Assembly (NCBI GenBank): GCA_003427395.1
Contig: BFEA01000059.1
Span: 2,472,636 to 2,536,635, forward strand
DNA: 64,000 nt
From: Chara braunii
Taxonomy: Eukaryota; Streptophyta; Charophyceae; Charales; Characeae
Reading direction: 5' to 3'
The notes under the pieces are model-generated. The model was not told the DNA's origin. It saw only the letters and a program-made list of their open reading frames with translations, and made no database searches. Below are positions 9,099 through 20,001 of this stretch, piece after piece; position 1 is the stretch's first letter, and every line of letters starts with the position of its first letter. The position numbers and the translations under genes were made by a program.

Positions 9099-10916
9099 CC
9101 TGCATTGAACGATGAGTGGATATTGAAACCAGCTTTAGAAAAGTTAGGCAGCTGAAAGAACCAACACACCTTTCTATTCGGTAGGGTGTTGGCGGCCCTT
9201 AGGTACAAATCAGCAATCTGGGCTCTTAGCAAGGCAGCTATCCGACCTCTGAAGCGTCAGGTAATGGCACTGCTATGGCGAGACAATGATGAGCTCACGA
9301 ACGTCATTAGTAGGGTAGTTTGGTCCTCGATGATCCAACCTAAAAACAAAGGGGGGCTCGAGATTTTTGACCCGGAAACAGAGGTCACAGCGATAATGGT
9401 GCAATGGGTTAGGAGGCTACTCTTCGCACAACAACTCTCATGGTATGCCCTGACACTATAATAGATGGCCAGACTTGCCCCGCAAGCCCCATACGAAGTT
9501 CACTCGCTGACCTGGCTGGAAAACCGCTTCTGGACTGTGTCGCGGCGCACCCGGGGTGACAGTGAACCGAAAAGAGGAATAATCCAGAAGGATTTGGCTT
9601 GGGACGACTTCTGGGTCAGGGTTCTGAAAGCCTGGCGCCAACTCCCCCTTCCTGACAACCCCCCTCTGACTAGGTGGGAGGAAGTGATGCACCAAACCCT
9701 GTTTGGAAATAGGAGGATCACCGATCGATATAGCAGCTTGAGGGTGTTTAGCAGTTCTGTCACCCCGTGGTGTAGCTGGGTTAAAAAAGGTGTTATGCGA
9801 ATAAAAGACATTTGGAACTCAGAGACGAGGGATTGGAAGACAGTGCAGCAACTGAAGGAGACACTAAAATACTGTTATAAGATTGAGGAGAACCTTGAAA
9901 TGTTGATATTTGGAATTCCCCTAGACTGTGTGCGCATCCTGCTCAAAGGGCCACGACTGGAAGAAGGGGACTGGGTATCTGTACCGGACGACTAAGAAAG
10001 TGTGGGAAATGTAGTGGACGCGCGGTCAGATGAAACTTTGATTAACCTTTTTCACATAGGCAAGGATAATGTCCTTACCCGATACTGCCCGGAAGTGACG
10101 AGATGGGGAAAAAACAAGGATTTACAAAGAATCTGTGTGTTACGGGACAAGGATGTATGGGCTGCATATCAGCCAAACACCCCATTGGTTGAACTCCCCT
10201 TGGATCCCGAGGAATGGCAGTGGTCACATCCACGGAAAAGCAGATCTCGGAGGAAGACAAAGCTGCAAAACGTAACAGTGAAGACAACGTACCGTCTGTT
10301 GTGCCCCAAAGTAAACATTAAGGAAAAGTTAAAGGAAAGATGGAGATCCCGTCCTATCTGTTGGTTCACTGCCACCAGAGTCAGACCAGCAAAGATGACC
10401 TCACTGCAGTGGCAGATAGAACATCGTTGTTTACCCACTAACGACTGGCTAATTGACCGTACCCGTCTAGAGCAGAGAGGACAGGTGTTACCCTGGTGCA
10501 AAGAGTGCCACACTGTCTTCCCCTCCCGCAGGATCTCGGAAACTGTAGAACACATATTCATGCAATATCTTGGTGTAGTCCTCACATGGCGATGGTGGGA
10601 TAGAATCTGGTCCCGTCTGGACACTGGGTCAAAATGGTCTTGGCACTGGAAAGCCATACTATGCGAGACATGGTCCTCCCCCACGGATAACTCTTTCGAA
10701 AATAACATGTTTAAAACAAGAAGGAGAGTTGTCATATGGGCCTTCTGGAGGAAATGTTGCTTACATGCCATTGAGGGAGCCCGCACGATGGAGGGAGATG
10801 TGACAGATATGATAAAACAATATGTCCAACAAGAACTTACGGTACAGTGGCAAAGAATCAAGAATCAATTGGACTTGTTTCACTCATCTAAGGATATAGC
10901 ACAAACAATCCAGTAA
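9099..10916 (+). pseudogene. LINE ORF2: C-terminal region with zf-RVT zinc-binding domain
   Basis: This continues the RT in the same frame, broken only by stops at 9153-9155 (TGA), 9459-9464 (TAATAG) and 9993-9995 (TAA); no frameshift is needed. Early text (LAALRYKSAIWALSKAAI, WRDNDE, VWSSMIQPKNKGGLEIFD) matches the usual post-RT region of plant LINEs. From about 10380 a zf-RVT-like domain appears: MTSLQWQIEHRCLPTNDWL, WCKECHTVFPS, ETVEHIFMQY. The last residue is normally Cys, so one zinc ligand is lost. The open end at 10916 is probably the natural stop. TGA stops and FANN both fit G-to-A decay. Confidence 0.8.
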
Positions 10917-11573
10917 TTCTCAAGGGACAGGTTGGGCGGCGAGAATGGGGGTTGGATTGCCTTCGACAGATGGGAAGGCAGGCCTACGCAGGGTGACCAC
11001 CAGGGGGAGGTTAGAAAGGACTGCAGTATTTGTTTCAAAGCCTGGACAGTGGTGCGCCAGGAGTTCCTGTTGCAACCATCCATAAAATTTTCCGATCCCT
11101 TCCCGCCCCACCAACTAGCAATGGTGGACCTGCAATGGTATGGAACCGACTGTGCAGTTTGAATGAGGACAGAGCACACAACGGGCTCATAGAGCATTGT
11201 CCAAACAAAAGTTGGTCCCTTTGATGTTCGAGGTTTACATTTGGAGATTGGCAGTTGGGACTGGGTGGGAAGAGGGACAGGGGGAGGAGGGAGGAACTAG
11301 TTTGTAGCAAGCAGTTATCTGGCGCCTGGTTCAAGGCGAAAAGGTTCTCTTCCCTTTTCAAAATTCCTGCTCATTCAATCCTCTGGATTCCAGAGTAATC
11401 AATGCTGGCAGGAATCTCCCGCTCCCATTTCCTAACGTGCTCCAAATTTCTTCTGTATATGGGACGCTGGACCCGTTTTCCAGCAGGTGTTGCTCCCCAC
11501 CAATAGATGGAGCCTCTCCTCAAGTGCTAGCGGTGTCTTCTCTTACCAGCACCACTATCACTGGAAGGGGGTT
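10917..11573 (+). other. LINE 3' UTR
   Basis: Non-coding sequence between the ORF2 stop and the poly-A tail. Purine-rich stretches occur near 11258-11296. No other gene is seen. Confidence 0.6.
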
Positions 11574-11589
11574 AAAAAAAAAAAAAAAA

Positions 11590-12247
11590 GGTAAGTGACT
11601 CGGCCGGAGACAAAGGCCATGTTTTCAAATTTGTTTCGGAGCGCAGCTAACTCGGCCTTCGCTTTGGCTAACTCTGAAGAGTCCCCTTCCTTGGCGTGGT
11701 CCTCCCCTTGTAGGAAGTTAGCAGCGAACTTCCTCTCCATTTCTTCTGCAGCGTCCATGATTTGTTCTATGGTATGGTTGATGGGGGAGAACTGTTTTCG
11801 CAGCTTGGCCCTCATCGTTCGACTTCGGAGTCCATCGATAAACAAATCCCTTCCGACATTTTCACCTTGTTCTGACTTAATAAATAACCTATAAAACCTA
11901 CCGCGGTATTCGGCGACGGATTCGAGGGGCTTCGGAACTCGGTCTTTGATCATAAAGAAAGCCTGCTCAGGGTGGATGTAATCGAATATGTTTAGGAAGT
12001 CTCTTTCGAAGGTCGGGAGATCGACCCATACATAAGTGGTAAACCAGTGGTGCACATCCCTTCCTAACCTGGCAGGGATATTGATCCTAGCTTCGTCATT
12101 ATCGTATTGTTGTACGCGCAGTGTGGCTAACCATGCTCTGACCAGATGATGCACAGGATCAAAGAGGTACAGATCGGGCGGGGTTGTTGGCGCACGTGCT
12201 CGAGGGGCTGGGGCCCCGCCTACATTTGGTGCCTGATTGGCATTCAT
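11590..12247 (-). pseudogene. gag: Gypsy-type retrotransposon Gag, N-terminal ~218 aa
   Basis: On the minus strand the frame starts MNANQAPNVGGAPAPRARAP and has the retrotransposon-gag (capsid) signature: ARLGRDVHHWFTTYVW, LPTFERDFLNIFDYI, ESVAEYRGRFYRLFI, GLRSRTMRAKLRKQF. It ends in a charged helical stretch (ELAKAKAELAALRNKFEN). Gag packages element RNA into particles. The frame runs straight into the LINE poly-A tract at 11589, giving a run of Phe and then a stop, so the LINE junction truncates it. The zinc knuckle and pol half were not found on the other side of the LINE. The start fits because the primer-binding site lies 135 bp upstream. Confidence 0.82.
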
Positions 12248-12381
12248 ATTGAAGGCCTGTCGACCTGTCGATCTACTTCGGGTTACTATAGGGTCGCACT
12301 GTGACGCGTTCTTTTGCGTAAGACGCCCCCTGTTCGCCAGGTCGTCCCTTATATCCTACCTGATTGGGTCTGCCACGTGTC

Positions 12382-12394
12382 GGCTCCGATACCA
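12382..12394 (-). promoter_or_regulatory. Primer-binding site for initiator Met-tRNA (gag element)
   Basis: On the minus strand this reads TGGTATCGGAGCC, one change from TGGTATCAGAGCC, which pairs with the 3' end of plant initiator Met-tRNA and primes many plant LTR retroelements. It lies about 135 bp 5' of the gag start on the same strand, the expected place. The 5' LTR should end just beyond 12395. I do not see a TG/CA end exactly there; CACGCCCTGTGTGAC is the nearest candidate. Confidence 0.65.
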
Positions 12395-12760
12395 ACCTCA
12401 CGCCCTGTGTGACTTCCTGATCGGATTGTGAGTGGACCTGGAAGTGCGAAAAGGGGTGTGCCAAGGATTTTTGGGAAAGTGGGGGTGGAGTCTCAGGTCG
12501 GAACTCAAATCTCTTGTGGCAAGTTTCAGAGATAGGAATGCAAAAGGATAAGCGCGGGTCGAAGTTTGTTCCCGTGCTTCTGAGCGTGGGGCTACCGCCT
12601 CTGTCGGACTTGTATTTGGTGCACGGGCGGGATGCTATGGCTATCGCGTTGTCGAGCGCATCGGTCCGGCACCACACGTGGCAGTACGGGACCCTCTAGG
12701 CCGCGTCACGCACGAGTTGGACCAACCTCGACACGAACACGCAAATGGAGCTTCCTTAAG
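12395..12760. other. Candidate LTR/leader of the minus-strand gag element
   Basis: By position this should be the LTR or its remnant. No second copy is in the window, so its limits cannot be set. No gene is seen. Confidence 0.35.
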
Positions 12761-13011
12761 CCGCTCCGGCCGAGTGCGCCAACCATACCTCTCGCGAGCC
12801 CCTACGATAGGATAAGGCCTACGCGAGGCACAACTTACCTCCACCTTACGGGAGTTGTCACCTCCCTTCGGTGGGCGTATCCCCGCCGAGCTACCAGTCC
12901 ACAATACGAAAGCTACTCAGTTGCAATCGCAGAGGTGGACCAGTCGAGGTCGTTTCTCGTTCGCTGTAGCATAGGGGGCACCCGCGGTAATATGCCTATC
13001 GGACCCGCACG
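12761..13011 (-). mobile_element. SINE-like repeat, copy 1 (tRNA-type promoter boxes)
   Basis: Aligns with copies at 36811-37049 and 57125-57350, all in the same orientation. On the minus strand, TAGCTCGGCGGGG (12881-12893) resembles the tRNA gene A box, and GGTGACAACTCC (12851-12862) sits about 30 bp on as a weak B box. The shared sequence includes TACGAAAGCT and CTACGATAGGATA-like words. This copy is much more GC-rich than the others. Inferred tRNA-derived SINE; an LTR fragment is the alternative. Confidence 0.5.
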
Positions 13012-13169
13012 CGAACCGGCATCTTGGGGGGCTGAAGTCCCAAGCGTGGCTCGTCGTCGGTCGACTAGGACGCATCCCCCACACCACGCGCACACCATGC
13101 ACAAAAGAATGCACACACACACACACACACGAAACGACACAACACAAACAACGCGACAACGCTCCTAGC

Positions 13170-14010
13170 CCCTCGGTAACCATCCCATAACTTTTTGATG
13201 CGGAAGTCGGATAGGCGTCGCGCGCGAGCCTTCATATAAAACCGCGCGGACGCAGGGCTAACTCCTATCGACTCGCAATGCAAACGTACGCAAGCAGTCA
13301 CAGTGATGGCATACTATGCAGTACCCATACTCACGCGGTCCTCGTTAACCTCGAGGGTCGCGTTCGACACTCATGTGTCGGCTGACACGCCCCTAGAGGG
13401 TTAATCTCTCGACGCTGGACAACCGTCATGCGCGGTTGGAGACCACACACCCTCTTCTGCACCTTGGACAGAGCGGGTGGTACACAGGTCCGCACCTGTG
13501 GTGGCAGTCGTTCCTTGCGGCCATGGGGATAAATCCTACTCCAGGCCTGGGCGGAAGTCAAGGGGTTTGACTTTGACGGCTGCCACGGATTACAACGTCC
13601 AACCATGATAATCCGTAAAAAGCAAACGAAGCACAAAAGAAAAAAAAAGATAGGACGAAGACCCCCTTTCTTCAAAAGAAATCGCGACCTTGGGGTACAC
13701 TCCCCTCTTCGGGTAATGCCAACGGCCTACAATAATCCCAAGCGTTGCACCTACGTGCCAGCCCGGCGATCCCATAACCTTTAGACGCTGGGATGACGAA
13801 ACATCGCGCGCGGGATTCTAACATAGAGCCGCACGGTCACAGGCCAATCATATACCAACCACCGATGCCAATCGTACGCGGTACTCGCGGCTCCGGCCTA
13901 CGCGATATTGAATGGCTGAAGGAATATATCGCGAGGGGTTACCCCACATGCCGTTCGGCCCTCGCGACATCCCTGCCTTCAGGGTTAGGTGTCTCGACGG
14001 GCGGTGCAAA
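13170..14010. repeat. Diverged repeat pair, about 590 bp apart
   Basis: 13188-13380 aligns with 13770-13990: both contain ATCCCATAAC, TCGCGCGCG, a CGCACGG/CGCGCGG block, AATCGTACGC-like words, and a GGGTTA...CTCGACG ending. The divergence is substantial. A CA dinucleotide run (13111-13129) sits just before copy 1. No coding content. Confidence 0.5.
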
Positions 14011-14940
14011 TAGGCTCTGCGCGAGGGGGAGTCCCTCCCCTGCAGGGCCTAGGGCTTGGGATGTCCTGGACAAGGACCTTGAATCCCAACCCAGGACCAA
14101 CGTTCGACTAAGAAAGCCCCCAAGGAGCAGCAGAACTAAAAGGAAAGTTTTCCTTGTGCCCATCTCGGCCTTACCCTCTAAGCATGCCTTTAGTACTAGG
14201 CCCCCCCGCCTGGGCCTCGCGAACACCCACCGTAAATACACCCAAGCATACACACATAAGGCAGATAGAGTTGCGACGATCACTTCTCACAGGCACAGTG
14301 AGACTCATCACGACCATATGTACATATATATGGGATCGCAGACATCCAAATCCAAAATCCGAACCACAGGCCCTACCTGCAATCACATCAGAGAATCGAA
14401 CAACAAACCACACACTACACGGAGTCAACCCCAACCAATCTCCGCACTCATACCCTTCGCTTTAGCCATGCAAGCCTTAATCTTTTATCTAACCAACCAT
14501 AATTAAATACTCAGTACCTTTGTTAAATGATCATTCAATAAAGTCCGGGCGAAACCCTCAACAAACAATAAAGTTACCAGGGCTAAAGCCTTTTAGGTTG
14601 GGTATGGAGAGTGAGTTGGAATTGAGTCGTAGACCGACGAATTGGCAACCGACCTGTTATCAGAGATAACAAAAGACAATCCTTATAGGATCGAGTTGAA
14701 CTAGTCCAAGTCCTGAATCGACGTCCGAGAAAGGCCTATGTCATAAGACAAGTCGATGCACAGCTAAATCATCAGCACATGGGGGATGAACCTCCATAGC
14801 ACATTCTCACTCACAGTTATGTGCCAACTAAGTCTAAGCCTACCTCTACGCCAGCGCCCAAAGCAAAGGTAGGCTAATGGCAGAAATTTCCCTATTCAGG
14901 GTGGATCGCCAGAATCGCCACCTGTCAAAATATAATATAT
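14011..14940. other. Non-coding stretch, nothing recognised
   Basis: C/A-rich on the plus strand, turning AT-richer after 14460. The overlapping frames at 13793-14506 and 13939-14283 lack recognisable domains. Confidence 0.4.
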
Positions 14941-14960
14941 CTCCTCTAAATCAAGAAAAG

Positions 14961-15240
14961 TTCGGCAGCGCTTCCCGTAGAAAAAATCTCTTTTCAGAAT
15001 TTGTATCAGCCCAAATATGAAACCAAAGATAGTCTTTGACCTTTCAAAGTCCAATTTTGTCTTACTCCCTGAATTAGCAAAAATTTGGGCAGCACTCCCT
15101 TTAGAAAATGAGACTTCCCATATTTTTACTAAGCCATAAAAAATTTAGACAAGTTAAACTTTGAAAAATCAAAATTTGACTAACTCCTTGGATTTGCAGA
15201 AATTTCGGCAGCGCTTCCCGTAGAGAAAGTAGCTTACCAA
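14961..15240. repeat. Three 121-bp tandem repeats (CGGCAGCGCTTCCCGTAGA)
   Basis: TTCGGCAGCGCTTCCCGTAG at 14961-14980 and 15204-15223, with a diverged middle copy (TTTGGGCAGCACTCCCTTTA) near 15085. The spacing is about 121 bp each time, and each is followed by A-rich DNA ending ACTAAGCC or ATCAGCC. A shorter repeat (AAAATGCGAGAATTGATCTA / AAAATGCAGGAATCGACCTA) follows at about 15276-15342. Confidence 0.75.
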
Positions 15241-15538
15241 AATTTATACTAAGCCAAGTATAATAAAAGACCCCAGAAAATGCGAGAATTGATCTAACTA
15301 AAACAAAGTCAACTAAAAAAATGCAGGAATCGACCTAACTCCTATCCCTCTAACACGAGGCGAGCCTCTAAAGCAACTACCTGTCAACCCGAAACTCAAG
15401 CCAAACAGTAGCCTCACTCAGTCACATGCAATGCCAAACCACAAGGGTAAGTACTCTCACCAGCCCCAAGTCAACTTAGCAAACAATAGTTTGTGTCTTC
15501 TCAGTAAGTTACCCATTTATACCCAACTTACATAAGGC

Positions 15539-16358
15539 GTAAAGTCAAGTCATCCAATCTTATGGAACATGCCTGACTCAGCCATCAAATATACATGAAC
15601 AGGTTGCACAACTACTTCTCTCTCCCTTTTGGGTATGTGACTAAGCCGTTCATCTTAGAAGCAAGGCTTGATCGCCCTCAAATGTTCAATATCCAAATTA
15701 TGAGCTTAATGTTCAAACGCTGGGCGTAGGGCTGAGCCGTTCATCTTAGAAACAAGGCCCGACCTGCCCAAGGTTACCTTCAGTTGTACTCTTAGTTATA
15801 CTCTCTTCATTTCATGATAAGTTATAGCCAGGTCATCCAATCTTATGGCACCCGTGCCTGACTAGCCTGTTAATAGATAGGATAGTATAAAGTATAGCCA
15901 AAATTTAATCTTTTGGGTTCCAACATGTGCGAGGCATTGGGCTATACCATCCAATCTTACGGAACATATCTGGTCCTCTGCCAGGTTCATTTCTCTCTGA
16001 TCCCCTGTGTGCGGTATGAGTCCAAAGCCATCCAATCTTATGGACATGCCTTGCCCTCAGCGAAAATTATCCCTTCAGAATAAAAAAAAGAGGAGGCTGA
16101 GCCGTCCAATCTTATGGACTTGCTTAGACCTCCTCGATTGGAAACAAAGGAATCAAAACAAATTTCAACCAAACATGGCAACCAAACCCTCCAATCTTAT
16201 GGTACAGGCTTGGTTCCTGAAAAGTCAACCACAGTCAAGCCTTCACAATTCAGAGCAATCAGACCATCCAATCTTATGGAACTTGTCTGATTCTCAATGC
16301 AGTTCATAAATAAACACAGCGGTCAGGCCATCCAATCTTATGGAACATGCCTGACTCC
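15539..16358. repeat. Array of ten hairpins with constant core and varying stems
   Basis: Ten inverted repeats, 66-114 bp apart. Arms: 15543-15550/15571-15578; 15639-15647/15665-15673; 15730-15738/15756-15764; 15825-15833/15856-15864; 15939-15947/15968-15976; 16020-16028/16048-16056; 16090-16102/16122-16135; 16177-16188/16208-16217; 16253-16264/16285-16295; 16319-16328/16349-16358. The enclosed core is CATCCAATCTTATGGAACAT or close to it, with an inner TCC/GGA pair that becomes TTC/GAA in hairpins 2 and 3. Arm sequences differ between hairpins yet stay complementary within each. It is not a CRISPR array and not coding. Function unknown. Confidence 0.85.
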
Positions 16359-16379
16359 ATAGGACCCGTTCAAGCTCAA

Positions 16380-19261
16380 GCAAAACCACCTTTCACCCAC
16401 TCTTCCCCAAGATGCAACCCCTTGTGTTCACAATCTGCTTTCAGTCAATCAAGGAAACTGAAACTGCCATTACACATACGTTCCTTTACTTAGTCTGACT
16501 TATGTCCTGAAAACCAGCCCAAATTCAAAGTACAGGATTTCACGCAGTACACTCAGTCAAACCATAGCAGGATGTACAGGTAGGGGCTATAATTGGGTTT
16601 ATAGACGGGATCAGGGAATTGCCACTCAGTTCCCTGCCTCCAGGACTCCTCCTGAGTCGCGGCAGAGCTCCCGCAATCGGTGGGGCAAACCTCCCACAGA
16701 GGCCTTGGCGCGGATTGCGGGTTGCAATCCCGCCTGCCGCCTTCCTCTCAGAACCAAATAGACTAGAGTTAGAGGAAGAAGGGCAGAGGCAGAAACATTT
16801 AGTCTCTCAGATCCAGGAAGGGTGCGCTCAGACTCATGTGAGAGGGTCTTGATGCCTTCAGCGCCTGAGGGCCCCGCAATGGCGGTCACCTCGCAACAGC
16901 TTGGTCAAACTCCCAATGTCAAACTGCCAAGTCACCCCTCACCGACCCCTCGACTCGTAGCTTCCACCTTCCTTCCCCGACTCAGCCCCCCTCCTAAGTT
17001 CAAACGTCGCCGCACTGCAGGCCACAATAGCCAGCAACCAGCCGGTTGCGGCACAATAATATACCGTATTCAACAACAAGTGGTATCAATGCCCCGACAG
17101 TTCACAATAATTCACCCACAGTCAACAGATGCAGTCCGCACCCAGTCCGCAGTAGCGCCGCCCAGCCTGCAGCAGCCGGAAGCATGTCGCAGCTTTGTCT
17201 TTCGCCAACTGTTCACTGGCACGCACCGAAACACAGCCCGCAGCAATGTAGTGCCCGAGACAACCCTGCGAGAATCTGCAGTAAGAACCAGCCGGGAGCG
17301 CTCTGATCTTTGAATTGGAACCAACAAACAACCTGCCCCTACGCCTTTTTAGCACAATAGTGATCGCTGCCTCCCTAATAGTTGGTCTTGCAGCAGCAGC
17401 AGCCGCACGGGTCCAAAGGCTGAGCAAATGTTCGAACCAGCGTCAGCCCAAAGGTATCGCGTGCAGCAGGCATGCACAGCAGCACAACCCAGCTACAGAG
17501 TGCACAGTGGGGTATGGTACGGACAACCGTGACAGCCCTCGAATAGTCGACGCTCACCACTGACTTAGCCAAATTGCACCTTCAGTAGTCCGGAAGCCGG
17601 TGATCTGCAGCCATTCTCATACTACTCGAACCGTAGTAGCCCTACAGTCTCATAGCAGCCATACCATAGGCGAATACACAGGCCAAACTTATTATCCACA
17701 CACTAGGTCTGCAGCTTCCCGGCTGGCCTGTCGCTGTGCAAGCCGAAGAGATGAGCGTTACACCGGTCGAGCAGGCGAACACACAGGCCTAAACACTAAA
17801 CAATCTGCACACATTAGATACGCTTTCTCCCTCCTTTTTACTCACCCTCTTGCGCCTTACATCCCCCTTTCTCTATTCCACGTATAGCTCGCCTCGCGCC
17901 CCACTGTGCCAGCGGACCGCCTGCCTCAGCTCGGACACCTATGAGCTACTACCTCCCACTACTTTGTCAAGCCAGGAAGCCACTCGGACCGAATCCCGCT
18001 ACTACCTACAGACGACATAGGCACCCCGAACCGAGCAGCTCATACCTCTGCGACCGCCGATGCGATGGGCAAGGTCGCAATGGACCTCTAGCCAAAACGC
18101 GGCCAGATGCGAGCTATCGTGGGTATACTTGAGGAAGGGCAAAGGAGTCTTCTTCAACGCAATGAGTAACAGGTAGGTCCCCTTCCCCGAATGATAAAAG
18201 GGAGAAGAAAGGAACGAAAAGGAAAAGAAAAACAAATGAAACTTCTGCCAAATAGTGGGCAAATACATTCGCCCTTCTGCCTCACTCACCCGTGCAACCC
18301 ATATCACTCATACCAACTAAGCTATACCTCAATCCGGAATTCTCACGTGGCCATTCGACTCGGAATTGCCTAAAAATCCCTATTCACAATCTTGGCCTTA
18401 TGAGGTCCGGCCATAAACGGGCGAGATACCCTGCTTTCCTTTCTCCTACCCCCCCCCGGTCGCTCCGCCATAGCCCATACGAGCTGCTTTTCTCTCCAGC
18501 CTTTGTCCCACTGATCCCCGCTCTAATCCGCCTTCACCGTGACAGTCGCCCGTGGTCAAAAGTCTGGACCCGGTTCGTTCCTCCTGTCCTCCCTTCGTCA
18601 CTCCCTCCTCCCGCTGTCTCCTTCACTTATGCATCGCGACGAGGAACCCGACCGGGTTCATTCCTCCCTCCACACCTCACTCCATCCTTGGTCTCGTCAT
18701 TCTCACCGCCCCTTGTCACTTAGCGCCTCACTCCGCCCTCCGACCTCACCTACCACCCGCCACTCCGCAGTTGGCCCACTTCGCACACATCCCGTGCCCA
18801 TCACCAGGTGCACCCGGATCGGATCCCCGTCCAGGTTCGCACTCTCGCGTTGACGTCACCCGTATCCCCACACCGCGCTAGTCGACGCTCGCCACCCGCT
18901 AGCTGGCTCGTCCTCCCTCCGACTCCGATATGCCCGCGCGGCCCGACAGCGCCCACTTCTCGAAACATTCGAATACCGGATCCGCCTCCAACTTATGCGT
19001 ATCGCCCCCGCGCAGGGGCCACGCCGATCTTCTCTGCATCACCCAAGTTTCCACCGGGTGCTCCAGCAGACCCGGCCGAGGTAACGCCCCGTGGCGGCAC
19101 CAAAGGCCGCTTGGTCTATTCACTCCCGGCCTATTCAGTGGGGGAGGGGGCAAACACCGCCCCCCCTGCCTACCGCACGCACCCTGCCCTTGCCGGCGAC
19201 CGGGTCCACTCCCGGATTCTCTTACTCTACCCCTGCGTTGCGATCATACAAATTTTCTCCA
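16380..19261. other. Long non-coding stretch, nothing recognised
   Basis: C-rich on the plus strand, with a GCAGCAGCAGCAGCC run (17391-17405) and pyrimidine tracts after 18420. Many open frames occur on both strands, but none shows a known domain and they overlap freely, as expected of stop-poor C-rich DNA. Confidence 0.4.
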
Positions 19262-19975
19262 TATAGTCGTGGTGGCGCCCCACCCATGGCTCTCCAAAGT
19301 CTGGGCACCCAGCCGCGGTACCGCACCCAGGGTCAAAACGGGACCGCGAATGATGGTGAAGGCGACAAATAGAAATAAAATAAAAGCAAAGATAAAATAA
19401 AATAATCATTAAAAAATCCTAGCCAAGGAGCGGGAACCGTCGGTACCCCACCGGCCCCGTGGACCGGTCCCGTAGTCGCGCCCACCACCAAAACCAAGAG
19501 GGGATAGCCCCGTCAGGCCCTCAACCCCCTCAGTTTTCTCCACAACACTCCGCCGCTGCCACGCCAACGCCTGCCGGGCTCGATCCCTAAATCTGCATGG
19601 CAATCATCCAACACCGCAACCTATAGGGCTAAGCCCCAGCTTAGAACGGACAGGCGCAAACTTCAATATGATGTGGTGCCGCACGCCGCCCAGGTCCGAA
19701 AAAGACAGCCTAGGATCTTTTTTCCTACCTGCAACCGGCGCGCCAACACCCGGCCCCCGCACCGGCCTACTTGGACCCCGTCGTGGCCGCCCCGTGCGCC
19801 TACCGGCGTGCCAGTCCTACCGTCGGCCACACGTGCCAACCAAAAAATGGGCTTTCATCCCTTAAACAAACCGTAGCACAGTCCAGGTCGGTCAACTAGA
19901 CCGGCCGCTCACTCGATCAGAAAAATCACACGCGCGCCTTAATATTTCGCGCCCACATACCCTCTAACTTAGTCA
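19262..19975 (-). mobile_element. LTR of a retrotransposon (minus orientation)
   Basis: On the minus strand it starts TGACTAAGTTAGAGGGT at 19975. It matches the plus-strand LTR at 27351 along most of its length (shared GTTGACC, GGTGCCAC/GATGTGGTGCC, CCTATAGGGCTAAGCCC, a T-rich stretch, then GGGTGCGG-type DNA). Both begin with TG, as LTRs do. The far end is uncertain. It is either a solo LTR or the 3' LTR of an element to its right; the ORF at 20002-21643 on the same strand ends 27 bp away. Confidence 0.6.
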
Positions 19976-20001
19976 GGACGGGTCCCGGACGAGGCCGTAC
20001 C

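Larger units (their letters stand above)
5189..11589 (+). mobile_element. L1-type non-LTR retrotransposon (LINE), decayed, internally inverted
   Basis: In order: ORF1 (5189-6447), endonuclease start (6584-7072), a flipped stretch with the rest of the endonuclease (about 7064-7778), reverse transcriptase (7779-9098), C-terminal region with a zinc-binding domain (to 10916), a 3' UTR, and a 16-A tail (11574-11589). Directly after the tail comes the gag of a minus-strand LTR retroelement, which the LINE probably entered. The matching target duplication (expected GGTAAGTGAC) was not found upstream, so the 5' end is uncertain. In-frame stops, the inversion and the RT active-site change all indicate a dead copy. 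Confidence 0.85.

Noticed and set aside
15539-16358. CRISPR array
   Set aside because: The repeats are regular to a degree, but arms vary, spacing is uneven (66-114 bp), spacers are not of constant length, and the context is eukaryotic with no cas genes.
16380-19260. Host gene in the C-rich region
   Set aside because: Many long overlapping frames on both strands but none with a known domain or consistent splice structure.
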